Shown here: piece after piece, positions 1-6,367 of the stretch | Layout of the letters: every line of letters begins with the position of its first letter | Numbering within the stretch: position 1 is the first letter of the stretch | Origin: Thermoplasmatota archaeon | GTDB lineage: Archaea > Thermoplasmatota > E2 > DHVEG-1 | Direction of reading: 5' to 3' | Length of the DNA stretch: 17,766 nt | NCBI GenBank assembly: GCA_030615845.1 | Contig: JAUWYM010000001.1 | Location: forward strand, 1 to 17,766 | Translations under genes and position numbers: made by a program | The notes under the pieces: model-generated | Told to the model about the DNA's origin: nothing | Database searches by the model: none | What the model saw: the letters and a program-made list of their open reading frames with translations, nothing else

Positions 1-1302
1 AAGCCCGTTATCCTGCAGAAAGACAGCATGAAACTCATAGACGGTGCGCATAGAATTGAGGCAGCGAAGCGGCTTGATATAGAAAAGAAGCGTCCTAATA
101 GAGGAAAAATCCTCGCTACATTCAATGATATAGATGATTGCAATTTGCGTTTACATGCTTATTTGTGCAATCAGAAACATGGCGTTCAGTATACAAAGAA
201 AGAACGTAATCAGATTATTGTTAATCTTTATGCAATGGATGGAAAGACGCAGCAGGAGATCGCTGATGTCTTTGGACTTGATCAGTCAGTAATTGCAAGG
301 ATAATTAAAGATATTAATAATATGCAAATGCATAATACTAATAAAACCGCTGATAAAAGGAGAGAATTGACAAAGGATGAGGAGAGAACCATTGGTTTAT
401 TGGCAGTAAAAGGCGAGGATCAGCAGGACTTGGCAGAGAAATTCAAAATAACACAAGGACGGGTGTCTCAGATAAAAACAGATTATGTCGCAGAGTTGAG
501 GCAGAGATATAGTGATGATGAAGGGAGGATGAATATCATTACCGATACAGGTCTGGATTCTTCCCAACTTGACGGTATTCTTGTCTCGGCCACTGATAAA
601 GATCCTTTGGATTTTGAACTGCCGATAACAACATGGTGGGAATCCTATAGGTTGGATGAGAGGCAGGGGAAGCACAAAGGGGCCGTGCCCGTACAACTGG
701 TAAAAAACCTCCTTGCGTTATTTACCAAGCCCGGCGATCACATCGTTGATCCTTTTGCTGGTAGTGGAGTAACGAAGATTGCATGCAATGATATGGTTAA
801 TAGAACATATGAACTATTTGATTTGAATCCTCCCGTAGAAGAGAAAGAAATTAAACAATTTTCTATAATCAATGATAAGTTAAAAATTTCTCTTCCTCCA
901 GTAGAAAAGAAACCTGATTTCCTCTTTTTAGACCCTCCACATAGCATTCAAAAGAAAGAAGAATACTCCAAGGATAAGAGAGATTTAGGTAATTTGCCCT
1001 TGCTGAAATATATAGATGCATTACAATCTTTCTTAAATGTCATCAAGGAGGAGTATAGCCCCATAAGGGTTGCTCTTCTCATGAGTCCCCAACGAGAGAA
1101 GGGTAAGATTACAGATTTGCCCAGTATTTTTTCTGAATCTCTTAAAAATAGCGGTTATGTTATTCGTGATCACATTGTAAATCGTATAAAGCAGCTTGAT
1201 GATATAGAAGATGCTGAAGTGGAATTAGCAAAAAAAAACAGGTGGCTTATACAAGTGCATACCCATATCTTGGTTGCAGAATCGGGGAAAAAGAAGGACT
1301 AA
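1..1302 (+). CDS. ParB-like / HTH / DNA methyltransferase fusion protein (5' partial)
   Basis: The reading frame is open to the first base of the window, and the ParB motif begins before the first ATG (base 28), so the true start lies outside. Residues below count from that ATG. The N-terminus (LIDGAHRIEAAKRL) matches the ParB/Srx nuclease-like signature. Two helix-turn-helix segments follow (about 74-97 and 131-153). A Rossmann methyltransferase comes next: SAM motif DPFAGSGV at 241-248 and catalytic-type DPPH at 302-305. The C-terminal stretch ending NRWLIQVHTHILV resembles the end of N4/N6 DNA methylases. Motif I precedes motif IV, and the usual aromatic residue after DPP is His. ParB-methylase fusions are typical of plasmids, phages and integrated elements. 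It probably binds DNA and methylates adenine or cytosine amino groups. Fragments of a near-identical gene lie at 7135-7208 and 7945-7982. Confidence 0.85.
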   Translation, partial: KPVILQKDSMKLIDGAHRIEAAKRLDIEKKRPNRGKILATFNDIDDCNLRLHAYLCNQKHGVQYTKKERNQIIVNLYAMDGKTQQEIADVFGLDQSVIARIIKDINNMQMHNTNKTADKRRELTKDEERTIGLLAVKGEDQQDLAEKFKITQGRVSQIKTDYVAELRQRYSDDEGRMNIITDTGLDSSQLDGILVSATDKDPLDFELPITTWWESYRLDERQGKHKGAVPVQLVKNLLALFTKPGDHIVDPFAGSGVTKIACNDMVNRTYELFDLNPPVEEKEIKQFSIINDKLKISLPPVEKKPDFLFLDPPHSIQKKEEYSKDKRDLGNLPLLKYIDALQSFLNVIKEEYSPIRVALLMSPQREKGKITDLPSIFSESLKNSGYVIRDHIVNRIKQLDDIEDAEVELAKKNRWLIQVHTHILVAESGKKKD

Positions 1303-1328
1303 AGACATTTAGAACCCAGGTAATAAAA

Positions 1329-1412
1329 ATGAGTGGTGGCCTGGGCAAAGTAGAGAGAAAAACATTAGAAGCACTTGATGGATATGAAAAGAAACTATTA
1401 AGTTTAGTTTAA
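1329..1412 (+). CDS. possible 27-residue ORF, winged-helix-like start
   Basis: A short frame, MSGGLGKVERKTLEALDGYE followed by KKLLSLV, begins 27 bases after the methyltransferase gene. The pattern (GKVERKTLEAL) looks like the first helix of an archaeal winged-helix regulator, so this may be the stub of a truncated gene. There is no strong ribosome-binding site. Its 3' end lies inside a long inverted repeat (1392-1471), which could equally be the reason the frame ends there. Confidence 0.25.
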   Translation: MSGGLGKVERKTLEALDGYEKKLLSLV

Positions 1413-1471
1413 AAAATGAGGAATTTAACTAAAGCTAAAAATGTTATAAAAAGCATTAAACTTAATAGTTT
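1392..1471. repeat. 14-bp perfect inverted repeat, 52-bp spacer
   Basis: AAACTATTAAGTTT at 1392-1405 is the exact reverse complement of AAACTTAATAGTTT at 1458-1471. Inside the spacer, TTTAGTT (1403-1409) can pair with AACTAAA (about 1428-1434), giving an alternative inner stem. It lies directly upstream of the 1489-2895 operon, so an operator, an attenuator-like leader structure or a mobile-element end are all possible. Confidence 0.6.
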
Positions 1472-1488
1472 GTAGAGTGGTATAGGAT

Positions 1489-1896
1489 ATGGCCGACTAT
1501 TATAGATTGACTGAGAATGAATGGAGTTCAACGAGATCCGGTTTTATGTCTCACAACACAGCAAAAAAATTATCCAAAAAACTATCAAAACTGCAAAGAC
1601 AAATATTGAGATGGTTAGATGATAACCCGCATAGAGAACATTGGGGGGGAGCTTATACAGGAAGAGATAAACATGTATATAGAGAATGTAAATATGAAAT
1701 TGCGAAGGAGTTAGGAAAGACAGAACCAAGCGAACTCACATATACTCTTAATAACAACAAAGTCAATGAAAGAGTAAAAGAATCATTCCACCCTGTATTT
1801 AAAACGTCTTGGGAGGCACTAAAGAACCGAGGATTAATTAGCAGAATGGGGCTTACCTTGGAAGGTAACGAAATGATTAAACGGATAACATTATGA
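1489..1896 (+). CDS. hypothetical basic protein, winged-helix-like
   Basis: A 135-residue basic protein that I do not recognise by family. Residues 33-44 (SKLQRQILRWLD) and the end of the protein (about 105-130: TSWEALKNRGLI, then LTLEGNEMI) look like the first helix and the recognition helix/wing of a winged-helix DNA-binding domain. The start at 1489 is preceded by GAGTGG, a weak Shine-Dalgarno match. The stop overlaps the next ATG in an ATGA, so it is translationally coupled to the 28-residue ORF and through it to Alba. A DNA-binding regulator of this element is the most likely role, by inference only. Confidence 0.7.
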   Translation: MADYYRLTENEWSSTRSGFMSHNTAKKLSKKLSKLQRQILRWLDDNPHREHWGGAYTGRDKHVYRECKYEIAKELGKTEPSELTYTLNNNKVNERVKESFHPVFKTSWEALKNRGLISRMGLTLEGNEMIKRITL

Positions 1897-1979
1897 AATC
1901 GAACAAAGATGATGCTGTTAGAACGAAGAACATGCTTAACATTATTTGTAGTTTAGCGATCTTTAAAAAGGGTAGATGA
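1893..1979 (+). CDS. 28-residue micro-protein between ATGA overlaps
   Basis: The frame [20 protein letters not shown] (first 20 residues) ends in LAIFKKGR. Its ATG overlaps the stop of the upstream gene (ATGA at 1893-1896), and its own TGA overlaps the first ATG of the alba gene (ATGA at 1976-1979). Overlaps of this kind at both ends are typical of translationally coupled genes and are unlikely by chance. The peptide is basic with a short hydrophobic middle. No family is recognised. It could act only as a coupling leader that carries ribosomes to alba. Confidence 0.5.
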   Translation: MKSNKDDAVRTKNMLNIICSLAIFKKGR

Positions 1980-2281
1980 TGACAGAAGAAAGAAGAACAG
2001 ATGAAAACGTAATATATGTTGGAAAAAAGCCCCCGATGATCTATGTGCTTGCAGCAGTAACACGGTTTAACATTAATGGCTCGGATGAGGTTGTAATAAA
2101 GGCTAGGGGCAGAGCAATAAGTACGGCGGTAGATACGGCGGAAATTGTGAGAAACAGGTTTGTTACAGACATCGAAGTAAAAGAGATAAAAATGGGTACT
2201 GAGAGCCTTACAAACGAAGAAGGTAGAACAGTTAACGTATCTATAATTGAAATATGCTTAGCTAAAAAGAAGGGGGAATAA
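1976..2281 (+). CDS. alba: Alba-family DNA/RNA-binding protein
   Basis: At 101 residues the length is normal for Alba, the small dimeric archaeal chromatin protein that coats DNA and also binds RNA. Diagnostic segments are [20 protein letters not shown] (11-30), with the paired lysines 17-18 at the nucleic-acid face, the [20 protein letters not shown] helix (about 41-60), and a C-terminal strand [12 protein letters not shown]. Two adjacent ATGs (1976 and 1979) could serve; the first overlaps the upstream stop, which favours 1976. The gene sits third in a tight operon rather than alone, in a mobile-element-like neighbourhood. A role in organising or silencing the element DNA is plausible. The family call is firm. 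Confidence 0.95.
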   Translation: MMTEERRTDENVIYVGKKPPMIYVLAAVTRFNINGSDEVVIKARGRAISTAVDTAEIVRNRFVTDIEVKEIKMGTESLTNEEGRTVNVSIIEICLAKKKGE

Positions 2282-2282
2282 T

Positions 2283-2549
2283 ATGACCGCAAAAGCATGT
2301 CCAAAAAATAAGATAGAAATAGAAAACCGGTGTTACTTAAAATCAAAGAGGATAACAAATTTGGATGCCGATGTTGTCCATGCTCTTTTCAGAAAACATC
2401 AAAAGAAATATGGCATAACGGAAGGGGGCGTTCATTTTGATTTCCTTATGCCTCTTGAACGCCGTGTTGAGCAAAAAGGAGGTATTTCTCTGGGGGAGCT
2501 GGATAGGGAAGTATCAAAATATTATAAGATACATTATGGGGGAAAATAA
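2283..2549 (+). CDS. small hypothetical protein with KACP...NRC motif (paralogue A)
   Basis: An 88-residue protein that I cannot assign to a family. It opens MTAKACPKNKIEIENRCYLK, with two cysteines 11 residues apart, then a charged helical region (VVHALFRKHQKKYG), then LMPLERRVEQ and a C-terminal helix. It starts one base after the alba stop, behind a GGGGG tract and AATAAT. The next gene has almost the same initiation region and N-terminal motif, so the two arose from duplication or share a modular start. Similar short CP...G..C leaders are seen in small proteins of archaeal and phage elements, a general impression and not a search result. Confidence 0.75.
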   Translation: MTAKACPKNKIEIENRCYLKSKRITNLDADVVHALFRKHQKKYGITEGGVHFDFLMPLERRVEQKGGISLGELDREVSKYYKIHYGGK

Positions 2550-2550
2550 T

Positions 2551-2895
2551 ATGGTCACAAAAGCATGTCCCGGAGGGACTAAGAAGGTAGGAAACAGGTG
2601 CATTGCAGGAAAAGGCGGAATACGGGGGATGCGGGTTACATTGGCTTCTGTAGGAAATCTAGATTTTAGACAGGATCCAAGCTTACCGCTATACGGAAGC
2701 GAGGAGGACAAAACAGTAAAGGTGAGGAGCTTCAAAGAGGCAAGTGATGTCTGTAGGAAATTTATATCGAGAAACGTACTTGGCAGTGGCAATTGGGCTG
2801 GCGGGGATATACTTGACGATAAAGGGAAAAAGATTGCGAGGGTTTCCTACAACGGCAGGGTTTGGACATTAGACGATAGACCGATAGAAGTATAA
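2551..2895 (+). CDS. small hypothetical protein with KACP...NRC motif (paralogue B)
   Basis: The best start is the ATG at 2551, one base after the upstream stop, giving 114 residues. The frame is open further upstream, but that part overlaps paralogue A. The N-terminus MVTKACPGGTKKVGNRC repeats the motif of the preceding protein, with shared DNA at AAAGCATGTCC. A different C-terminal domain follows: SFKEASDVCRKFISRNVLGS (about 66-85), then GDILDDKGKKIARVSYNGRV and WTLDDRPIEV, which looks like a compact beta-rich fold. Unknown function. Last gene of the 1489-2895 operon; hairpins follow at 2955-3000. Confidence 0.75.
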   Translation: MVTKACPGGTKKVGNRCIAGKGGIRGMRVTLASVGNLDFRQDPSLPLYGSEEDKTVKVRSFKEASDVCRKFISRNVLGSGNWAGGDILDDKGKKIARVSYNGRVWTLDDRPIEV

Positions 2896-2954
2896 AAGAA
2901 TTTAGTGTTGACAGAAAAAAATAGATGATGGGCATTTGCTTGAAATTATGCGAT

Positions 2955-3000
2955 TGTCGGTCAACCGACATTTATCTCCTTGGCTTACAACAGAGTAAGC
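2955..3000 (+). terminator. two adjacent hairpins after the Alba operon
   Basis: TGTCGG-TCAA-CCGACA (2955-2970) is a perfect 6-bp stem with a 4-base loop, followed by TTTATCTCCTT. A second stem, GCTTAC-AACAGA-GTAAGC, occupies 2983-3000. They lie 60-105 bases past the last stop of the operon and could end its transcription or protect its 3' end. The T-run is short, so termination is an inference. Confidence 0.35.
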
Positions 3001-3010
3001 ACGTCAGGTT

Positions 3011-3071
3011 ATTAGTGAAATTACAAAAAAGGACGGAACCGCCCAAATTTGCAATTTTTACAAAAGGCAAG
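3011..3071 (+). repeat. dispersed hairpin repeat, same family as 7199-7390
   Basis: It begins ATTAGTGAAATTAC and ends TTTTTACAAAAGGCAAG, the same edges as the tandem units near 7.3 kb. It folds as a lower stem AAATTACAAA/TTTGCAATTT (one mismatch) and an upper stem GG-CGG/CCG-CC. It also reads ISEITKKDGTAQICNFY in one frame, close to the peptide encoded by the other units, but lacks two bases near its 3' end that would keep that frame. Confidence 0.6.
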
Positions 3072-3087
3072 CCCCAAAAACAACAAA

Positions 3088-3097
3088 TTTATATATA
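3088..3097 (+). promoter_or_regulatory. TATA box for the 3127 ORF
   Basis: TTTATATATA lies in an A-rich setting with its centre about 34 bases before the ATG at 3127. That is right for an archaeal promoter with a very short leader. Confidence 0.5.
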
Positions 3098-3126
3098 AGT
3101 AAACATATAAGAAAAATTGTGGTAAT

Positions 3127-3234
3127 ATGGGAGGAAAGGCAAATAAGAATGAAAGGGATGATAAAATAGTAGCAGAAGAATACAGGAAACATCAAGCAAG
3201 AGTACTCATAAATAGTATAGTCCAAACCAAATAA
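3127..3234 (+). CDS. 35-residue basic hypothetical protein
   Basis: The frame MGGKANKNERDDKIVAEEYR continues KHQARVLINSIVQTK. A good TATA box (3088-3097) precedes it at the correct distance, which supports real expression. It is highly charged, probably helical, and matches no family known to me. A MazF-like stub starts three bases after its stop, so it occupies the place of an antitoxin, though it does not resemble MazE. Confidence 0.4.
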   Translation: MGGKANKNERDDKIVAEEYRKHQARVLINSIVQTK

Positions 3235-3237
3235 AAA

Positions 3238-3303
3238 ATGGCAAGAAGGAATTATGTTCCCCACCAAGAAGATATTGTTTTTGTTCAAATAGGAACGGTC
3301 TAG
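3238..3303 (+). pseudogene. possible MazF/PemK toxin N-terminal stub
   Basis: MARRNYVPHQEDIVFVQIGT followed by V and a TAG stop. The pattern (basic start, YVP, x-x-x-DIV/FV) is that of the first beta strand of MazF/PemK endoribonucleases. The remaining roughly 90 residues of a MazF are absent: the DUF6908-like gene begins three bases after the stop. Most likely a remnant left when the toxin body was replaced or deleted. Twenty-one residues give only modest support. Confidence 0.35.
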
Positions 3304-3305
3304 AA

Positions 3306-3698
3306 ATGGTACTAATTTATGAAACTATCTTTGATAAGCTCCAAGAGTTAGGGATCACTCAATTAACAGAATACAAGAAATACAAGAATCCTCCGTATAT
3401 GGATTTATCAGTAGATATACTAAATATTAAAGATGAAGATGGGGACAAAACTATAGCTATGGCTCACAACTACATTCAAAATGGTGACGTTATGGCTGAT
3501 CCTGACATGGAGATAAAGATCTTTCCAGAATTGAAGATGGCCGAAGCTCTAACATATCAACAAGATGGTTTAGGAATTTTTCAACGTGTCTATCCAGGAG
3601 AAGGTAGAGTTGATATAAAACTTAAAAAAGAACTTAACCAGTTTCTTAGTCAATGGCTTACGAATCTCAAAACTCAGGGATTCAAAAAGGAGGATTGA
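3306..3698 (+). CDS. DUF6908-like hypothetical protein
   Basis: The core IAMAHNYIQNGDVMADPDME (about 50-69), followed by ALTYQQDGLGIFQRV (81-95), fits the pattern I know from DUF6908/DUF1249-type proteins (HYxxNGDxMxDPxM ... YQNDxLGxxQ). That family is common on plasmids and conjugative elements and has no known function. The 130-residue length is normal for a single domain. The start at 3306 lacks a clear Shine-Dalgarno sequence. A strong GGAGG inside its 3' end (about 3689-3693) serves the next, frameshifted frame. Confidence 0.7.
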   Translation: MVLIYETIFDKLQELGITQLTEYKKYKNPPYMDLSVDILNIKDEDGDKTIAMAHNYIQNGDVMADPDMEIKIFPELKMAEALTYQQDGLGIFQRVYPGEGRVDIKLKKELNQFLSQWLTNLKTQGFKKED

Positions 3699-3699
3699 G

Positions 3700-3890
3700 A
3701 TGACAAAATATTTTCCCACGATGATGATTATGTTGTAAATGCTGTAGTTATCTGTAACGAGAAAGTTTTGAGAGACGAGAGCTTATTGTATAAATTTATA
3801 CGATCCACAACCTATGAATCTTGTCTCATTTACAAAATGTGCAGTATCATCTACAGTCACTACAGGAATGGAGATGGGGTGAAACTTTAA
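3700..3890 (+). pseudogene. frameshifted small ORF
   Basis: An ATG at 3700 follows a textbook AAGGAGG site but runs only 12 codons (MTKYFPTMMIML). The adjacent frame is open from 3699 to the TAA at 3888-3890 and continues naturally from MTKYF into SHDDDYVVNAVVICNEKVLR and on to HYRNGDGVKL. One indel near 3712-3720 would restore a protein of about 63 residues. Family unknown. Either a decayed gene or a base-calling indel. Confidence 0.4.
3788..3801. repeat. 14-bp perfect palindrome
   Basis: GTATAAATTTATAC is its own reverse complement. It lies inside the frameshifted frame, so a binding-site role is uncertain. Confidence 0.4.
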
Positions 3891-3905
3891 CACAATTTTA
3901 TAGGC

Positions 3906-4035
3906 AAAGTTTATATAGATGTCAATAGATACATATTTTCAAGGCTAAGGCATCCATGTTCTTTTCATTGGATGTACTGCGATCTGATATGATAAGGTAT
4001 GAGGGTTTGAATTTGTGCACTTAGCCTTCTTTTTC
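3906..4035 (+). ncRNA. possible structured small RNA with paired ends
   Basis: A TATA-like box GTTTATATAG (about 3909-3918) lies 25-30 bases before AAGGCTAAG (3941-3949). That segment is the exact reverse complement of CTTAGCCTT (4019-4027), which is followed by CTTTTTC. The 9-bp terminal stem encloses 69 bases containing a further stem CATCCA/TGGATG (about 3951-3956 and 3969-3974). Promoter, closing stem and T-run together look like a small RNA gene of roughly 87 bases. It does not fold as a tRNA, and no C/D or H/ACA boxes are in the right places. Confidence 0.35.
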
Positions 4036-4288
4036 ATTCCCTTAATGGAACTTTCTAATTTAAAATTATAAAATATAAAGCTATCTGATTTCTTGTTTCT
4101 AGACATGAACTAATTTTATAAAAAAATATTTTAATATAAATAAAATCTATATGAGTAAATATATATATAGGCAAAAGATTTTTAAGTTGATGTCACTTGA
4201 CGGGAATCCAAGATGATCTAAAATGCAATAAGCAATAAAAACAAATGAGAAAGAATTAAATAAAAAGCAAAGCAAAAAAATAAAGAAT
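4028..4288. other. AT-rich intergenic stretch
   Basis: No convincing gene. It holds several TATA-like runs (about 4129-4142 and 4157-4169) and a 21-codon frame starting at 4151 (MSKYIYRQKIFK...). The TATA run nearest that frame is too close to its ATG to serve it. The promoter for the 4289 gene is probably here. Confidence 0.4.
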
Positions 4289-4492
4289 ATGGGCATATCC
4301 AAAGAGACACTTGCATTTCTTGGAAATGACTTCGATCCAGTTACGAATAGGAAATTTTTGATGGACAACATTGCCATAGTTCTTGGATATGATCTTACAA
4401 TACTGGTTAAAAATGCAAGTAAAACAAAAAAAATGACGGAAATTAACTTGATAAGAGTTGCAGTAAAGAAATATTTGGAAAATGATAACTAA
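4289..4492 (+). CDS. 67-residue hypothetical protein
   Basis: Not recognised. The N-terminus MGISKETLAFLGNDFDPVTN leads into a hydrophobic strand (NIAIVLGYDLTILVK) and ends in an amphipathic helix (INLIRVAVKKYLEND) like the last helix of a ribbon-helix-helix regulator. There is no clear Shine-Dalgarno sequence before 4289. Seventy bases separate it from the strongly expressed-looking coiled-coil gene downstream, so the two may share a transcript. A small regulator is possible. Confidence 0.5.
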   Translation: MGISKETLAFLGNDFDPVTNRKFLMDNIAIVLGYDLTILVKNASKTKKMTEINLIRVAVKKYLENDN

Positions 4493-4563
4493 AATTGGAA
4501 AAAGCCTTAGGAATTAAAGGTCATATAATAATTGCACAGAAGAGAAAGACAAGGAGGTAAATT

Positions 4564-5448
4564 ATGATAGGTATTAATGAATATAAAAAAGCACAGAAAG
4601 AACTAAACAAGATACAAGAAGAATATCAAAAACAAAATAAAATATTTGATGAAGAGTATAATACAAACTATGAAAAATTTAGCGATCTAGAAAGTGAACT
4701 ATCTAAGAAAAAAGAAATAGCAGAAGATAAGCTTGAGGAAAAAAGAGAGAGCTATAGAACAAAGATCCAAGACAAGAAAAAACCACATGTTGAAAAGATA
4801 CAGGCATACAAGAGGATTTTAACACTCATGAAGGTATCCAAAGATCAACGAGATACCAACTTTAAGGTGTATGAATTTGATTATCCGAGAAATGAAAAGG
4901 GCGAAGTAATACGTGTTCAAAGAGGAGATTGTTTAGATTATCCAGAAAAGATAGAGATACCGTATAAGCCAATAGCAACGATTAAAAATGATAAGTATGC
5001 AAAGATACAAGTGTTCATCGTAGAAAATGATAAACCAAAAAATAAACATAGTTTAATAATAATTGGAAAAAGCATTTTTCCAGAAGAACTATTCAGTGAA
5101 AGAAGACACCCATATTGGTATGGAGTACGTTGCCAAACAAGCTACAACAACATAGCAGTAGGTATAAAAGACAGCCCGACAAAAGAAGAACTCATTAGTT
5201 ATTTTAAAAAGAGTGGAGCGAAAACATTAAAAGACTACTTGGATGAACATCGGCAAATAGAGAAGGAATATGAAGAAGCGACAAGACAGACAGATAACGC
5301 AGAATGGGAATTAGCATATTGGGAAGATAAAAAAGACTACTATGAACATCATTACAGCCAGGAGACAGAACCAGAAGAATACAAAAAAGTATTACAAAAA
5401 ATAAAAGAACTGTTGACACTTCAAAAAATAAAAGAAGGTGGAACATGA
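4564..5448 (+). CDS. coiled-coil protein with a central globular domain
   Basis: A 294-residue protein of unknown family. The Shine-Dalgarno sequence AAGGAGGT (4551-4558) is perfect and 5 bases from the ATG, which fixes the start. Residues about 5-85 form a long charged coiled coil. Residues about 88-200 are beta-rich (IQVFIVEN, HSLIIIGKSIF, YWYGVRCQTSYNNIAVGIKD). Residues about 215-290 return to a coiled coil (YLDEHRQIEKEYEEATRQTD and onward). The stop overlaps the next ATG (ATGA at 5445-5448), so it was made with the partner frame that follows. The coil-globule-coil layout suggests a structural or antiparallel hairpin protein; the function is unknown. Confidence 0.75.
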   Translation: MIGINEYKKAQKELNKIQEEYQKQNKIFDEEYNTNYEKFSDLESELSKKKEIAEDKLEEKRESYRTKIQDKKKPHVEKIQAYKRILTLMKVSKDQRDTNFKVYEFDYPRNEKGEVIRVQRGDCLDYPEKIEIPYKPIATIKNDKYAKIQVFIVENDKPKNKHSLIIIGKSIFPEELFSERRHPYWYGVRCQTSYNNIAVGIKDSPTKEELISYFKKSGAKTLKDYLDEHRQIEKEYEEATRQTDNAEWELAYWEDKKDYYEHHYSQETEPEEYKKVLQKIKELLTLQKIKEGGT

Positions 5449-5655
5449 CACTGAAATTTGCCACGAATCTGAACAAGGAGCTGCTTAAAGTATACAGCAA
5501 TATCGGAAAACATTGAATTTTTTAAAGATCAATATCAAGCCCTTAATCAACGTTGTAACATTACATTCCCTGATGATATTCCACCGCCTATCAAAAAAGA
5601 TGTTTTTCTAAAGAATCTGGAAACGATTTCTAGTCTCATCCGTGAATTCAAATAA
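5445..5655 (+). pseudogene. frameshifted partner of the coiled-coil gene
   Basis: The ATG at 5445 overlaps the upstream stop (ATGA) and follows AGGTGG. The first frame gives MTLKFATNLNKELLK and stops at 5514-5516. The adjacent frame is open from 5473 to the TAA at 5653-5655 and encodes a convincing continuation (AISENIEFFKDQYQALNQRC, then FPDDIPPPIKKD and ISSLIREFK). One indel near 5488-5495 would give a helical protein of about 70 residues. The retained coding character suggests a recent break or a sequencing error. Confidence 0.5.
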
Positions 5656-5701
5656 AGAAAAGACGTAAAGCTGATTTCAAGTTAAAAGAGGGCATCAAAC
5701 T

Positions 5702-6358
5702 ATGAAAAAATCAATGAGTACATATAATATTGTTACAGTGAAGCAAAAGGAATATAAAAAACATATTGACAAAATACAGAAAATACTGGAGTATATCATT
5801 CTTGACTTCGGTGGTTGTAAAAAATGTGGCATGTGCTGCCTAGATGATGCTCCGTCATTATATCCCTATGAAATCAGGAAGTTATCGCAGCATATTAAGA
5901 TGAACCCTGAAGAATTCAAGCAAAGGTACACAAAAGAAGCTGCACCCCAAGAACTTCCAGGAACAAGAAAGATGACTGCCCCTTGTCCTTTTCTAAAAGA
6001 CAACAAATGTAGCATTTACTCGGTCAGGCCAGAGGTATGCACAACCTACCCTTTTACACTAACAAAGTTTCCACCATCATATTATCATATCATATTTACC
6101 GCAAAACAAGAATGTGGATTGGCACAGCAAATTATGGCCGCATACACACACTTTTGCAAACATACAGGAAAAAAGGGATATATTGATTTGAATATTCACA
6201 CAAAAGAATACAAAGAGCAAAGGAAGCAACAAGGATTGAAACCGTTAAAACATGGAGACAGATGTGTTAGCATAGTCCCCGATATTCTTACCCTATTTTT
6301 AAGTGAAGTTATAAAGGCATTAGAGAACAAAAAAAGTAAGATCTTGAAGTTTGTATAA
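5702..6358 (+). CDS. YkgJ-family cysteine-cluster protein
   Basis: A 218-residue protein with CKKCGMCC at 39-46 and a second set at C95, C103 and C113 (CPFLKDNKCSIYSVRPEVCT). This is the signature of the YkgJ/UPF0153 family, whose cysteines are thought to bind a metal, either Zn or an Fe-S cluster. The stretch YSVRPEVCTTYPF is characteristic. A basic helical N-terminus (1-35) and a 90-residue C-terminal extension with more Cys/His (C137, C152, C188) are less typical. The biochemical role of the family is not established. Start at 5702 or the ATG four codons later. It is the last intact + gene before the decayed region. Confidence 0.85.
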   Translation: MKKSMSTYNIVTVKQKEYKKHIDKIQKILEYIILDFGGCKKCGMCCLDDAPSLYPYEIRKLSQHIKMNPEEFKQRYTKEAAPQELPGTRKMTAPCPFLKDNKCSIYSVRPEVCTTYPFTLTKFPPSYYHIIFTAKQECGLAQQIMAAYTHFCKHTGKKGYIDLNIHTKEYKEQRKQQGLKPLKHGDRCVSIVPDILTLFLSEVIKALENKKSKILKFV

Positions 6359-6367
6359 AAAGGTAAA

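Noticed and set aside
3941..4027. tRNA gene, because of a closing stem and a TTTGAAT-like loop
   Set aside because: No T-stem pairs around that loop, no D-arm or anticodon arm can be drawn, and there is no CCA or usual discriminator position.
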